Source of the DNA: Gallionella sp. UBA4737
GTDB lineage: Bacteria > Pseudomonadota > Gammaproteobacteria > Burkholderiales > Gallionellaceae
Length of the DNA: 12,652 nt
Direction of reading: 5' to 3'
Assembly: GCA_002403995.1 (NCBI GenBank)
Contig: DHIV01000113.1
Location: 1-12,652, forward strand
Both the position numbers and the translations under genes were made by a program. Of this stretch, positions 5,057-12,195 are shown one piece after another (the stretch's first letter is position 1; every line of letters begins with the position of its first letter). The notes under the pieces were generated by a model that was not told where the DNA came from, did not search any database, and saw only the letters and a program-made list of their open reading frames with translations.

Positions 5057-6772
5057 ATGTCCATGAACCGCCGCGAATTTATGCAGATGTTGGCGGTGGC
5101 GGCAGCCTCCGGCTTTGCATTGAACAGCCGCTCTGCACTTTCCGCAGACAGCTCTGGCGGCTTCTACGACTTGCCTTCCTTCGGCAATGTTTCGCTGCTG
5201 CACATCACCGATAGTCATGCCCAGTTGCTGCCGATCTACTTTCGGGAACCCAATGTCAACATCGGTTTGGGGCAAAGCCTGAACAAGGCGCCGCACCTGG
5301 TCGGTGAAAAACTGCTCAAGGCTTTCGGCATCCGGCCGGGATCGCCTGAGGCCCATGCATTCACCTACCTCGATTTTGAAAATGCCGCACGCACCTACGG
5401 CAAAGTGGGCGGCTTCGCCCATTTAGCTACGCTGATCAAGAAGATTCGCGCCAGCCGCCCCGGCGCTTTGCTGCTTGATGGCGGAGACACCTGGCAGGGT
5501 TCCGCGACTGCACTGTGGACCAGGGGGCAGGATATGGTGGACGCCGGCAAGCTGCTGGGCGTCGATGTGATGACAGGTCACTGGGAGTTTACCCTCGGTG
5601 CAGAGCGGGTCAAACAAGTCGTTGACAACGACTTCAAGGGTAAAGTGGATTTCGTTGCACAGAACATCAAGACCAACGATTTCGGTGACCCGGTTTTCCA
5701 GGGCTATGTGATCCGGCCTATCAACGATATCCCTGTTGCGATCATCGGCCAGGCATTTCCCTACACGCCGATCGCCCATCCCCGCTACATGATTCCGGAT
5801 TGGACCTTCGGCATCCAGGACGACAATATGCAACTGGTCGTCAACGAAGCACGGGCCAAGGGTGCGCAAGTGGTCGTGGTGCTGTCCCACAACGGCATGG
5901 ATGTGGACTTGAAGATGGCGGGCCGGGTCAGTGGTATCGACGCCATCATGGGCGGCCATACCCATGATGGCATACCTGCACCTATCATAGTCAAGAATGC
6001 CGGCGGACAGACCCTGGTGACCAATGCCGGCTCCAACGGCAAGTTTCTCGGCGTGATGGATTTCGAAGTCAAGGGTGGCAAGGTCGTCGACATCAAATAC
6101 AAGCTGCTGCCAGTGTTCGCCAACCTGATAGCACCTGATGCGGAAATGGCAACGTATATCAAGAATGTGCGTGCACCCTATGAAGCCAAGCTGGCCGAAA
6201 AGCTTGCCGTCACAGAAGGCACGCTTTATCGCCGCGGTAACTTCAACGGCACTTTCGATCAACTGATCCTGGATGCGCTGATGGAAGTGAAGGGTGCAGA
6301 CGCGGCATTTTCTCCCGGCTTTCGCTGGGGCACTTCGCTATTGCCCGGAGATGCCATCACGCTGGAACATGTGATGGATCAGACCGCGGTCACCTATCCA
6401 CAATCAACGCTGACAGAAATGACAGGTGAGACCATCAAGGCCATCATGGAAGATGTCTGCGACAACCTGTTCAACCCGGATCCCTACAAACAGCAAGGCG
6501 GGGACATGGTGCGCGTCGGCGGCATCAGCTATACCTGCGATCTGCGGCAGAGCATCGGCAAGCGCATCAACAACATGATGCTGAATGGCAAGGCGCTCGA
6601 TCCCAACAAGAAATACAAGGTGGCGGGATGGGCGCCGGTAGCCGAAGGCGTGACCGGCGAGCCGATCTGGGAAGTCGTGACAGGCTACCTGAGAGACAAG
6701 AAAGTGATCACACCGCGCAAGCTCAACCTGCCAAAACTGATCGGCGTGGAAGACAATGCTGGCATCGCTTGA
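5057..6772 (+). CDS. soxB: SoxB, thiosulfohydrolase
   Basis: A 571-residue protein of normal SoxB length. The N-terminus holds a Tat signal (NRREFMQML, then a hydrophobic run to about residue 30), consistent with export of a folded metalloenzyme. The metallophosphatase-like domain (about 44-340) shows the metal-binding signatures: Asp52 and His54 in TDSHAQ, Asp144 in GGDTWQGS, His175 in TGHWE, His278 in SHNG, and His301 and His303 in GGHTHD. The C-terminal 5'-nucleotidase-type domain (about 350-560) includes NFNGTFDQLI, FSPGFRWGTSLLPGDAIT and the TYPQSTLTEMTGE segment usual for SoxB. It hydrolyses the terminal sulfonate from SoxY-bound thiosulfate, releasing sulfate, with a dinuclear manganese site in characterised enzymes. 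AGGAG precedes the ATG by 8 bases. It is the last of the soxXYZAB core. Confidence 0.97.
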   Translation: MSMNRREFMQMLAVAAASGFALNSRSALSADSSGGFYDLPSFGNVSLLHITDSHAQLLPIYFREPNVNIGLGQSLNKAPHLVGEKLLKAFGIRPGSPEAHAFTYLDFENAARTYGKVGGFAHLATLIKKIRASRPGALLLDGGDTWQGSATALWTRGQDMVDAGKLLGVDVMTGHWEFTLGAERVKQVVDNDFKGKVDFVAQNIKTNDFGDPVFQGYVIRPINDIPVAIIGQAFPYTPIAHPRYMIPDWTFGIQDDNMQLVVNEARAKGAQVVVVLSHNGMDVDLKMAGRVSGIDAIMGGHTHDGIPAPIIVKNAGGQTLVTNAGSNGKFLGVMDFEVKGGKVVDIKYKLLPVFANLIAPDAEMATYIKNVRAPYEAKLAEKLAVTEGTLYRRGNFNGTFDQLILDALMEVKGADAAFSPGFRWGTSLLPGDAITLEHVMDQTAVTYPQSTLTEMTGETIKAIMEDVCDNLFNPDPYKQQGGDMVRVGGISYTCDLRQSIGKRINNMMLNGKALDPNKKYKVAGWAPVAEGVTGEPIWEVVTGYLRDKKVITPRKLNLPKLIGVEDNAGIA

Positions 6773-6782
6773 ATCGGGAGCA

Positions 6783-6826
6783 GCTGCATACACAACTGAT
6801 TTGATGCAGCGGGCATAAGTTTTTTT
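6783..6826 (+). terminator. weak stem-loop with T-run between soxB and the YeeE/YedE gene
   Basis: GCTGCAT (6783-6789) pairs with ATGCAGC (6804-6810) across a 14-base loop, and seven T's follow at 6820-6826. The 9-base gap between stem and T-run is longer than in a standard Rho-independent terminator, so termination would be partial at best. It may lower expression of the downstream transporter relative to soxB. Confidence 0.3.
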
Positions 6827-6866
6827 CGTTCAGAATGATTTCGATAATTTTTTGAGGTAACACTAT

Positions 6867-7979
6867 ATGGATGCATCGGTTCTGATCAAAACGATAGTCT
6901 GGTGGGGATTCGGTTTGGGCATCGTATTCGGCTTCATCGCCAACAAGACCAACTTTTGCACCATGGGTGCCGTTTCGGATGTCGTCAATATGGGCCACTG
7001 GGGGCGCATGCGCGCCTGGCTACTCGCGATTGCAGTGGCGATGATAGGCACCAATGTGCTCGCCTATTTTGGTTATCTGGATCTGTCCAAGACAATCTAT
7101 ACCGGCAACAACTTCCCCTGGCTTGCCTATATCGTGGGTGGATTGTGCTTCGGCGTCGGCATGACGCTCGCCTCTGGTTGCGCCAACCGAACGCTGGTGC
7201 GCGTCGGAGGCGGCAATCTGAGATCTGTCGTCGTGTTCATTTATCTGGGGTTTGCCGCATTGGTGACGCTTAAAGGCATCCTTGGCGCATTCCGCGTCAA
7301 TGTGTTGCAAGCCCCTGCTGTCACCATCCAGTTCGACCATGGCCAGACACTCTCCGCACTGTTGTCCGGTGTCGGCGGCCTTTCATCCAGCTCGCTCCAA
7401 TTGACTCTTGCCTGCGTGATCGGGTTAGCCATCCTGATCTTTGTTTTCAAGGATAAGGCATTCCGTAAAAGCCTGGACAACAACCTGTCCGGTCTGATCA
7501 TCGGCCTGCTCGTGATGGGCGGCTGGTATCTTACCGGGCATCTCGGCTTTGGCGAGAATCCCGATACGCTTGAAATGACTTACTTGGGCACCAATTCCCA
7601 CTTGGCAGAATCGATGTCCTTTGTCGCCCCCACCGCCTACACCTTGGAATATTGGGCGTACTGGACCGATGCCTCGAACATCGTCACCTTTGGCGTTGCC
7701 ACGATATTCGGCGTCGGCATCGGTTCTTTCCTCTACGCCCTGCTCACCAAATCTTTCCGCTGGGAAGCTTTTTCCTCTGCGCAGGACATGTTCTACCACA
7801 TCATCGGCGGCACACTGATGGGGTTCGGCGGCGTTACAGCCATGGGGTGCACCATAGGCCAGGGCATAACCGGCGTGTCGACCCTCTCTTTGGGGTCTTT
7901 CCTTGCACTTGCATCGATTATCGCGGGTTCCGCCATTACGATGAAAATACAGTACCGCATCATGATGCGGGAAGCCTGA
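6867..7979 (+). CDS. YeeE/YedE family sulfur-compound transporter (SoxT/TsuA-like)
   Basis: A 370-residue polytopic membrane protein with about nine or ten hydrophobic segments. The family motifs are all present: NFCTMGAVSDV with Cys31, GMTLASGCANRTLVRVGGGNLRS with Cys105, and GVTAMGCTIGQGITGVSTLSLGS with Cys328; further cysteines are 94 and 183. In the structurally characterised relative TsuA, conserved cysteines line a path that relays thiosulfate across the inner membrane. YeeE/YedE proteins linked to sox or sHdr genes have been called SoxT. Its position 94 bases behind soxB suggests movement of thiosulfate, sulfite or sulfane sulfur between periplasm and cytoplasm, either for oxidation or for signalling to a regulator; which one cannot be decided from sequence. 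GAGG lies 9 bases before the ATG. Confidence 0.88.
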   Translation: MDASVLIKTIVWWGFGLGIVFGFIANKTNFCTMGAVSDVVNMGHWGRMRAWLLAIAVAMIGTNVLAYFGYLDLSKTIYTGNNFPWLAYIVGGLCFGVGMTLASGCANRTLVRVGGGNLRSVVVFIYLGFAALVTLKGILGAFRVNVLQAPAVTIQFDHGQTLSALLSGVGGLSSSSLQLTLACVIGLAILIFVFKDKAFRKSLDNNLSGLIIGLLVMGGWYLTGHLGFGENPDTLEMTYLGTNSHLAESMSFVAPTAYTLEYWAYWTDASNIVTFGVATIFGVGIGSFLYALLTKSFRWEAFSSAQDMFYHIIGGTLMGFGGVTAMGCTIGQGITGVSTLSLGSFLALASIIAGSAITMKIQYRIMMREA

Positions 7980-8088
7980 TCTAATCATTCTTGAATGACC
8001 CGATGCAACAGACGGCTGCCGCCCCGGTTCATTCCGACAGACGTGGTTAGCATCAAGCCGACCAATTCAGTTACGCCTACACACGCGC

Positions 8089-8110
8089 TACAATGTCCCA
8101 ATTGAATTGG
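8089..8110 (+). promoter_or_regulatory. candidate promoter and operator for soxW-tolC-adaptor
   Basis: TACAAT (8089-8094) is a five-of-six -10 box; a poor TTCAGT lies 17 bases upstream (8066-8071). Directly after it, CCAATT (8098-8103) and AATTGG (8105-8110) form a perfect 6-bp inverted repeat around one G, spanning the expected transcription start. Another CCAATT half-site occurs at 8062-8067. This arrangement fits a repressed promoter giving the downstream unit its own control, separate from soxXYZAB. The start codon lies only 13 bases beyond the repeat. Confidence 0.4.
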
Positions 8111-8123
8111 ACAGGACAAGGCC

Positions 8124-8639
8124 ATGAAAATATTTGCCGCCGGTTTGTTATTCATACTCAGCATGGCAACATGCTTTGCTGAAACGCGCGATGCCGAGAA
8201 ATACTTCTTTGATTTAAAGCTGGGCGACTTCAAGAACGAACTGGCCACTGCAAAGAAGGAAGGCAAGACAGGCATCATGATCATGTTCGAGCAGGTGGAT
8301 TGCCCGTTCTGTTTCCGCATGAAACATACCATCCTCAACCAGAGCGAGGTGCAGGATTACTACCATCAGAACTTTCTGATTTTCCTGCTCGATATCCGCG
8401 GCAGTCTTCCGATGGAAGATTTCACGGGCAAGGAAACCACGGAAAAGGCCTTCAGCGTAGAGCACCGTGTATACGGAACACCTGTATTCGATTTTTTTGA
8501 TCTGGACGGCAAACTGATCACGCGCTTTCCCGGAACGGCAAAAGACGTGAATGAATTCCTGCTGCTGGGCCGCTGTGTGGTGGAAGGAGCCTGCAAAAAA
8601 AAGTCATTCTACGCATACAAGAGACAACTGGCGAAATGA
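8124..8639 (+). CDS. soxW: SoxW-like periplasmic thioredoxin
   Basis: A 171-residue thioredoxin-fold protein with a signal peptide of about 19 residues (cleavage near CFA/ETR). The redox site is Cys60-Pro-Phe-Cys63 in FEQVDCPFCFRMK, and the cis-proline is Pro120 in GTPVFDFF. The C-terminal end (FLLLGRCVVEGACKKKSFYAYKR) has the layout of SoxW proteins, which act with SoxV/CcdA to keep SoxY reduced. Two extra cysteines, 151 and 157, sit in this tail. It is separated by 144 bases from the transporter gene and followed by tolC with an ATGA overlap, so it is translated together with it. A general periplasmic thioredoxin role is possible, but the context favours Sox maintenance. No soxV or ccdA lies in the window. 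Confidence 0.8.
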   Translation: MKIFAAGLLFILSMATCFAETRDAEKYFFDLKLGDFKNELATAKKEGKTGIMIMFEQVDCPFCFRMKHTILNQSEVQDYYHQNFLIFLLDIRGSLPMEDFTGKETTEKAFSVEHRVYGTPVFDFFDLDGKLITRFPGTAKDVNEFLLLGRCVVEGACKKKSFYAYKRQLAK

Positions 8640-9943
8640 GCCGTTTACCGAGCAAGCTATGGCTGAACTGCATAACTTGCCTGTTTTTCCTCACTGCCGG
8701 TTGCGCCCCTGCGCTGGCCGGCACGCTCACGCTGGAGGCCGCGCTGGCCACAGCCGAGTCAGCCCATCCTGATCTGTTGCTGGCCCAGGCGGATCGGGAC
8801 AGCGCGCTGGCAGACCAGCATATCGCCAATTCGAACCGGGACACCAACGTCGATCTCGAAGGCATCTTGCGCAGTGGCCGCCCCACTACCGGGGGGCAGG
8901 ATTTCACCAGCGATAACAGCGTTCGTCTGACGGCACGCAAGACGCTCTATGATTTCGGGCGCAGCAGCAATGCTGAACTGGCTGCGCAATATGAGTTGAA
9001 CGCACGCGAGGCCGATCTCACCACCGTGCTGGACAACCGCCGCCTGGAAATCATGGCGCGCTACTTCGATGTGCTGCTTGCCGATATGCAGTACACCACT
9101 GATAACGAGCTGATGTCGGTGTATTACGTCAGCTTTGACCAGGGAAAAGACCGGTTGGCACAGGGGCAAATATCCAGTGTCGAACTGGCCGAGCTTGAAT
9201 CACGCTATCGCGATACTTTGGAGAAACGCAACGCCAGCGCACAGCGGCAGCGTATTACACGCGCCATGCTGGCCAATGCCATGAACCGCCCGGGTGATTT
9301 GCCCGATGAACTGGAAGACCCGAAACTCCCCGGGAATCAGCGCGCCCTGCCCGATTACGAAGCCCTGCTCCCGATACTGCTGGACAACAATTCACGTCTG
9401 CGCGCACAACAGGAAATGCTGGCTGCTTCGCAAAAACGCATGGAATCGCTGCGAGCGGATAAAGGCCCGACACTGGATGCCGAAGTCCAGGCCGCAGATT
9501 ACAGCCGCACTGCAACCACACGGGATAGCCTGAGTGCCGGCCTGATCCTGTCCTGGCCCTTGTATCAGGGGAATCGCTCGGACTCGCGCATTGCGCGCGA
9601 AATGGCCCAGTTCAACAAACTGCAAGCCGGCACCGAAAAGCTGAAGATGGACCTGACACAGGCGCTGCTGGAGACCTGCCTGGAAATTAACCAGCTGCAG
9701 AGCACTGCACGCGGCGCCGCCCAGAAATACACCGAGTATCGCGATCTGCAGCTGGAGCGCAGCCGCGGCCTGTATGAACTGGAGCTGAAAAGCAACCTCG
9801 GCACTTCCATGGTGGAAACGTCAGATGCGAAGCTGCGAGCCCGCCGCAACGAATACCAACTGGCATTGAGCTTCGCGCGTCTGGGGGCTTTGCTGGGCAA
9901 GCCGTTAAGTGAGGCCGTAACAATCAAAAGGAATGAAAAATGA
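8636..9943 (+). CDS. TolC family outer-membrane factor
   Basis: A 435-residue outer-membrane efflux protein. Residues 1-28 are a signal peptide. The mature part has the two tandem TolC repeats: the first begins with LTLEAALATAESAHPDLLLA and contains TLYDFGRSS (about 103-111); the second contains LILSWPLYQGNRSDSRIA (about 303-320). Such strand-and-turn motifs begin the helical tunnel arms. Long helices rich in Ala, Glu, Arg and Leu fill the rest. TolC-type trimers form the channel across the outer membrane for RND, MFS or ABC pumps and type I secretion. Cys23 sits in a loosely lipobox-like LTAGC, so lipid anchoring is possible, though an Ala-Leu-Ala cleavage site follows it. Its ATG overlaps the soxW stop codon, and its own stop overlaps the adaptor start. 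No pump gene is adjacent. Confidence 0.9.
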   Translation: MSRLPSKLWLNCITCLFFLTAGCAPALAGTLTLEAALATAESAHPDLLLAQADRDSALADQHIANSNRDTNVDLEGILRSGRPTTGGQDFTSDNSVRLTARKTLYDFGRSSNAELAAQYELNAREADLTTVLDNRRLEIMARYFDVLLADMQYTTDNELMSVYYVSFDQGKDRLAQGQISSVELAELESRYRDTLEKRNASAQRQRITRAMLANAMNRPGDLPDELEDPKLPGNQRALPDYEALLPILLDNNSRLRAQQEMLAASQKRMESLRADKGPTLDAEVQAADYSRTATTRDSLSAGLILSWPLYQGNRSDSRIAREMAQFNKLQAGTEKLKMDLTQALLETCLEINQLQSTARGAAQKYTEYRDLQLERSRGLYELELKSNLGTSMVETSDAKLRARRNEYQLALSFARLGALLGKPLSEAVTIKRNEK

Positions 9944-10695
9944 AAAAATGGATAGCGTTGATCACCGCCGCCTTCTTCCCGCAGGTATTGTGGGCCGCAG
10001 ATGTTCCGGCAACTTTGCAGTGGTCGCAGCGGGTTGAGCTTTCTCCGCCGGTATCGGGCGTCGTACAGGCGGTAAACGTTGAAGTGGGCGATCTGGTTAA
10101 AAAGGGCCAGGTCTTGCTGACGCTGGATAGCATGGCTTACCAGGCCAGAGTAGCCGAGAATCAATCAGAAATAACCCGCCTGAATGCCGAAGTGGAAGAG
10201 GCAAAACGCGACCTGGATCGCGTGCAGGAGTTGTATCAGCGCACCGTCGTTTCCACCACAGAGCTGGATCAGGCCAAGCTGAGGCTGATCAGGAGCCAAT
10301 CCGCGCTTTCCGAAGCGCGTGCACGTTTGCGGCAGAACCAGAAAGCGCTGGATGATACCTCCCTGCGCGCCCCGTTCGATGCTGTCGTGGTTCTCCGCCA
10401 GGCTGAGCCCGGGCTAAGCGTGGCCGCCGGCTTACAACCACAGATGCTGCTGACGCTGGCCAGGTCAGGGGAAATGATTGCGCGAACATACCTCCCCTCT
10501 TCACAGATGGGCAAGTTGAAAACCGGCGAGGCGCTAACTGTGAGTATCGCCGGAATAAACTACACCGGGAAAATCAAAACGCTGGGGCTTGAGCCGATCA
10601 AAATAAAAGAAGAATGGGTTTACCCAATCGATGTGGCATTTCCAAGCAAGGAACCATTACGTGCTGGAGCGCCGGCACAGTTGAAGCTGCCCTGA
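9940..10695 (+). CDS. short HlyD/RND-type periplasmic adaptor protein
   Basis: A 251-residue membrane-fusion protein with a signal peptide (residues 1-19, cleavage near LWA/ADV) and no membrane anchor. The first lipoyl half is PPVSGVVQAVNVEVGDLVKKGQVLLTLD (about 36-63), an alpha-hairpin coiled coil spans about 66-138, the second lipoyl half is LRAPFDAVVVLRQAEPGLSV (142-161), and a beta-barrel fills about 170-215. It is well below the 350-400 residues of typical RND adaptors and has little or no membrane-proximal domain, the part that contacts the inner-membrane pump. Its start overlaps the tolC stop (ATGA). Adaptors link outer-membrane factors to an energised transporter, but none is encoded next to it; the following genes lie on the other strand. 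The partner is unknown. Confidence 0.85.
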   Translation: MKKWIALITAAFFPQVLWAADVPATLQWSQRVELSPPVSGVVQAVNVEVGDLVKKGQVLLTLDSMAYQARVAENQSEITRLNAEVEEAKRDLDRVQELYQRTVVSTTELDQAKLRLIRSQSALSEARARLRQNQKALDDTSLRAPFDAVVVLRQAEPGLSVAAGLQPQMLLTLARSGEMIARTYLPSSQMGKLKTGEALTVSIAGINYTGKIKTLGLEPIKIKEEWVYPIDVAFPSKEPLRAGAPAQLKLP

Positions 10696-10739
10696 CCGGT
10701 CATTTAGGTTTGTTCCCTCAGCCGGAATTGAACGATAAG

Positions 10740-11234
10740 TCAGAACTCGATCGCATCGGAGATGGCTTTGAGTCCCGCTAGCGCGCAAGCCTCGTCTGAT
10801 TCACCACCCGGCGCACCGGATACACCTATGCCGCCAAAGTACGTTCCTCCTCCCTCTATGACAATACCGCCGCTTACTGCAAGCAGGCGGGGAAGGTTAC
10901 GCAGCCCGCCCAAAGGCTTATCCGGCTGAGTTTCTTTGGCCAGCGACGATGTGGGTGTATGGAAGCTGGCTGCGGTCCAGGCTTTATCCGTCGCAACCTC
11001 TATCGTGTGGGCGCCAGCGAACCGGTCTCTGAGCAATACTTGAGTAAGCCCGGCACGATCGACTACGGCAACGGAGACCTGAAAGCCCTGCTTGCGGCAC
11101 GAATCCATAGCTGCCCGGGCCGCCGCAAGAGCGGTTTCTGGCGTCAAGGACTTGGTCTGGAAGACCGCTTCCTGTGCAAATGCAATGCCGCTCATTCCGA
11201 ACAGAGTGAAAACTACGATAGATAATTGGCGCAT
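10740..11234 (-). CDS. secreted GlcG/HbpS family (haem-degrading-like) protein
   Basis: A 164-residue protein with a clear signal peptide (residues 1-20, cleavage at AFA/QEA), followed by one GlcG/HbpS (DUF336) domain. Diagnostic segments are the LTPETALAAARAAMDSCRKQGF helix, the VSVAVVDRAGLTQVLLRDRFAG strands, the PRLLAVSGGIVIEGGG core and the GGIGVSGAPGGESDEACA loop near the C-terminus. Characterised members include haem-binding HbpS and GlcG of glycolate operons; many members have unknown function. The secreted form may bind haem or another small cofactor in the periplasm, which would suit a cell making many c-type cytochromes, but this is inference. GGAGG lies 5-6 bases before the ATG. 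It is convergent with the adaptor gene, 44 bases apart, and 120 bases downstream of the DUF599 gene. Confidence 0.85.
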   Translation of the reverse strand: MRQLSIVVFTLFGMSGIAFAQEAVFQTKSLTPETALAAARAAMDSCRKQGFQVSVAVVDRAGLTQVLLRDRFAGAHTIEVATDKAWTAASFHTPTSSLAKETQPDKPLGGLRNLPRLLAVSGGIVIEGGGTYFGGIGVSGAPGGESDEACALAGLKAISDAIEF

Positions 11235-11250
11235 TTGTGCCTCCGGTTGT

Positions 11251-11292
11251 CTGTTGAGTTAACAGTTATTAGGCGGTCCCATCGGTCCGCCT
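11251..11292 (-). repeat. two stem-loops between DUF599 gene and GlcG-like gene
   Basis: AGGCGG (11271-11276) pairs with CCGCCT (11287-11292), extended inside by CC/GG beyond a T-T mismatch, with a CATC loop. A second small hairpin, CTGTT/AACAG, lies at 11251-11265. Neither has a T-run in the minus-strand direction. They could slow or stop transcription from the DUF599 gene or act in the leader of the GlcG-like mRNA. Confidence 0.35.
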
Positions 11293-11354
11293 TATTGAAA
11301 ATAGAGAAGCATGAGGATCCACCATTTCCCGCGCGATTTCCGCGCCTGAAATAT

Positions 11355-12053
11355 TTATTCGGTATCACTGTAATCCATAGCCATGATCTTGGGCGCCCGG
11401 TCTATGCGGTATAAAACCAACAGCAGGCCTATGGTCGCGACGAGCATAAAATGCGGGCCGAATAACCAGAATACCAGCGGCACCAGGAAATAATAGGCGC
11501 GCATACCCAAACTATGGAAGCGGCCGGCGCGATTGAGATGGGTCGCCACATGCGCAGGCGTGATCATCTTGTGATTCAACCCGAGCGGGACATTGATCAT
11601 ATAGCCCACGTGGTTGAACACCCGGATCGCCATGGAAAAGCTGAAGAAAGCGACAAACAGATCCAGCAGCAGCAATATCAGCTTGACCATCCAAAGCATC
11701 GGGTTTATCGCCCCCACCATATTGAGCGCATGCCAGTTTGCATCCAGCTTGTCACCCTGCTCACTCAGGGTCAGCACGCCGATGATCATGAGTACCGAGG
11801 TAGAAGCGAGAAACGTGGCCGCCATGGTGGAGTTGCGCAGTGTCTGCACAGCCAGCACGGCATTTTTATCGTCTTTCATGATGGTCTCCACCCATGCCGT
11901 CCGTGCAATCCTGTTGACTGCCTGTATCGTATAGGTCGGCTCGTGCCTGACTTTGTAGCGCAGAAAGATGTGATACGCGGCGATCAGCAACGCACTTACC
12001 AGAAAGCTGGAAATATCATTTGAAAATGATTTTAGTAGAGTGAGAACGTCCAT
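11355..12053 (-). CDS. DUF599 family integral membrane protein
   Basis: A 232-residue inner-membrane protein with four main hydrophobic regions: about 16-31, 78-96, 118-142 and 186-215. The stretch RTAWVETIMKDDKNAVLAVQTLRNSTMAATFLAST (51-85), with its invariant-looking QTLRNS motif, is the DUF599 signature, and the later AIRVFNHVGYMINVP and RAGRFHSLGMRAYYF segments also fit the family. The function of DUF599 is unknown. No strong ribosome site precedes the ATG (TTTGGG is the nearest purine-rich run), so the start is slightly uncertain. It lies 142 bases after the SulP gene and upstream of the GlcG-like gene on the same strand, so the three could be cotranscribed, though hairpins fall in both gaps. 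Confidence 0.85.
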   Translation of the reverse strand: MDVLTLLKSFSNDISSFLVSALLIAAYHIFLRYKVRHEPTYTIQAVNRIARTAWVETIMKDDKNAVLAVQTLRNSTMAATFLASTSVLMIIGVLTLSEQGDKLDANWHALNMVGAINPMLWMVKLILLLLDLFVAFFSFSMAIRVFNHVGYMINVPLGLNHKMITPAHVATHLNRAGRFHSLGMRAYYFLVPLVFWLFGPHFMLVATIGLLLVLYRIDRAPKIMAMDYSDTE

Positions 12054-12110
12054 GATTGTGTCAAACCCAAAGTATGAATATCTGAAGGGAACCGAATCAG
12101 ATGCTACGCC

Positions 12111-12127
12111 GATGCTGGCCCAGCATC
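12111..12127. repeat. perfect inverted repeat between SulP and DUF599 genes
   Basis: GATGCTG (12111-12117) and CAGCATC (12121-12127) form a 7-bp stem around GCC, a near-perfect palindrome. In the minus-strand direction no T-run follows, so it is not a standard terminator for the SulP gene. An exact TATAAT on the minus strand (12140-12145) lies next to it without a -35 partner, so the palindrome could instead be an operator for the DUF599 gene. Confidence 0.35.
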
Positions 12128-12195
12128 CCCTATTGCATGATTATATTTTAACAGAGTGAACTATTATGGTCTCGACAACCCCTGTTTCAACAGAT

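Noticed and set aside
5423..6262. 279-residue minus-strand open frame inside soxB
   Set aside because: It lies fully antisense to a well-supported SoxB with all metal ligands. Its sequence has no family features and no plausible start signals.
7985..7998. TCATTC/GAATGA inverted repeat just after the YeeE/YedE gene as a terminator
   Set aside because: The loop would be 2-4 bases, the stem is AT-rich and no T-run follows.
8696..8707. Lipobox-like LTAGC in the TolC-family signal peptide
   Set aside because: The -3 residue is Thr rather than Leu, and a good Ala-Leu-Ala cleavage site follows shortly after. I mention it in the gene entry but do not call a lipoprotein.
10693..10702. Perfect 10-bp palindrome TGACCGGTCA at the adaptor stop codon
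   Set aside because: It is short, has no loop or T-run for a terminator, and lies between converging genes; a chance palindrome is the simplest explanation.
12182..12193. CTGTT/AACAG hairpin just after the SulP stop as a terminator
   Set aside because: The stem is only 5 bp with a 2-base loop and there is no T-run in the minus direction.
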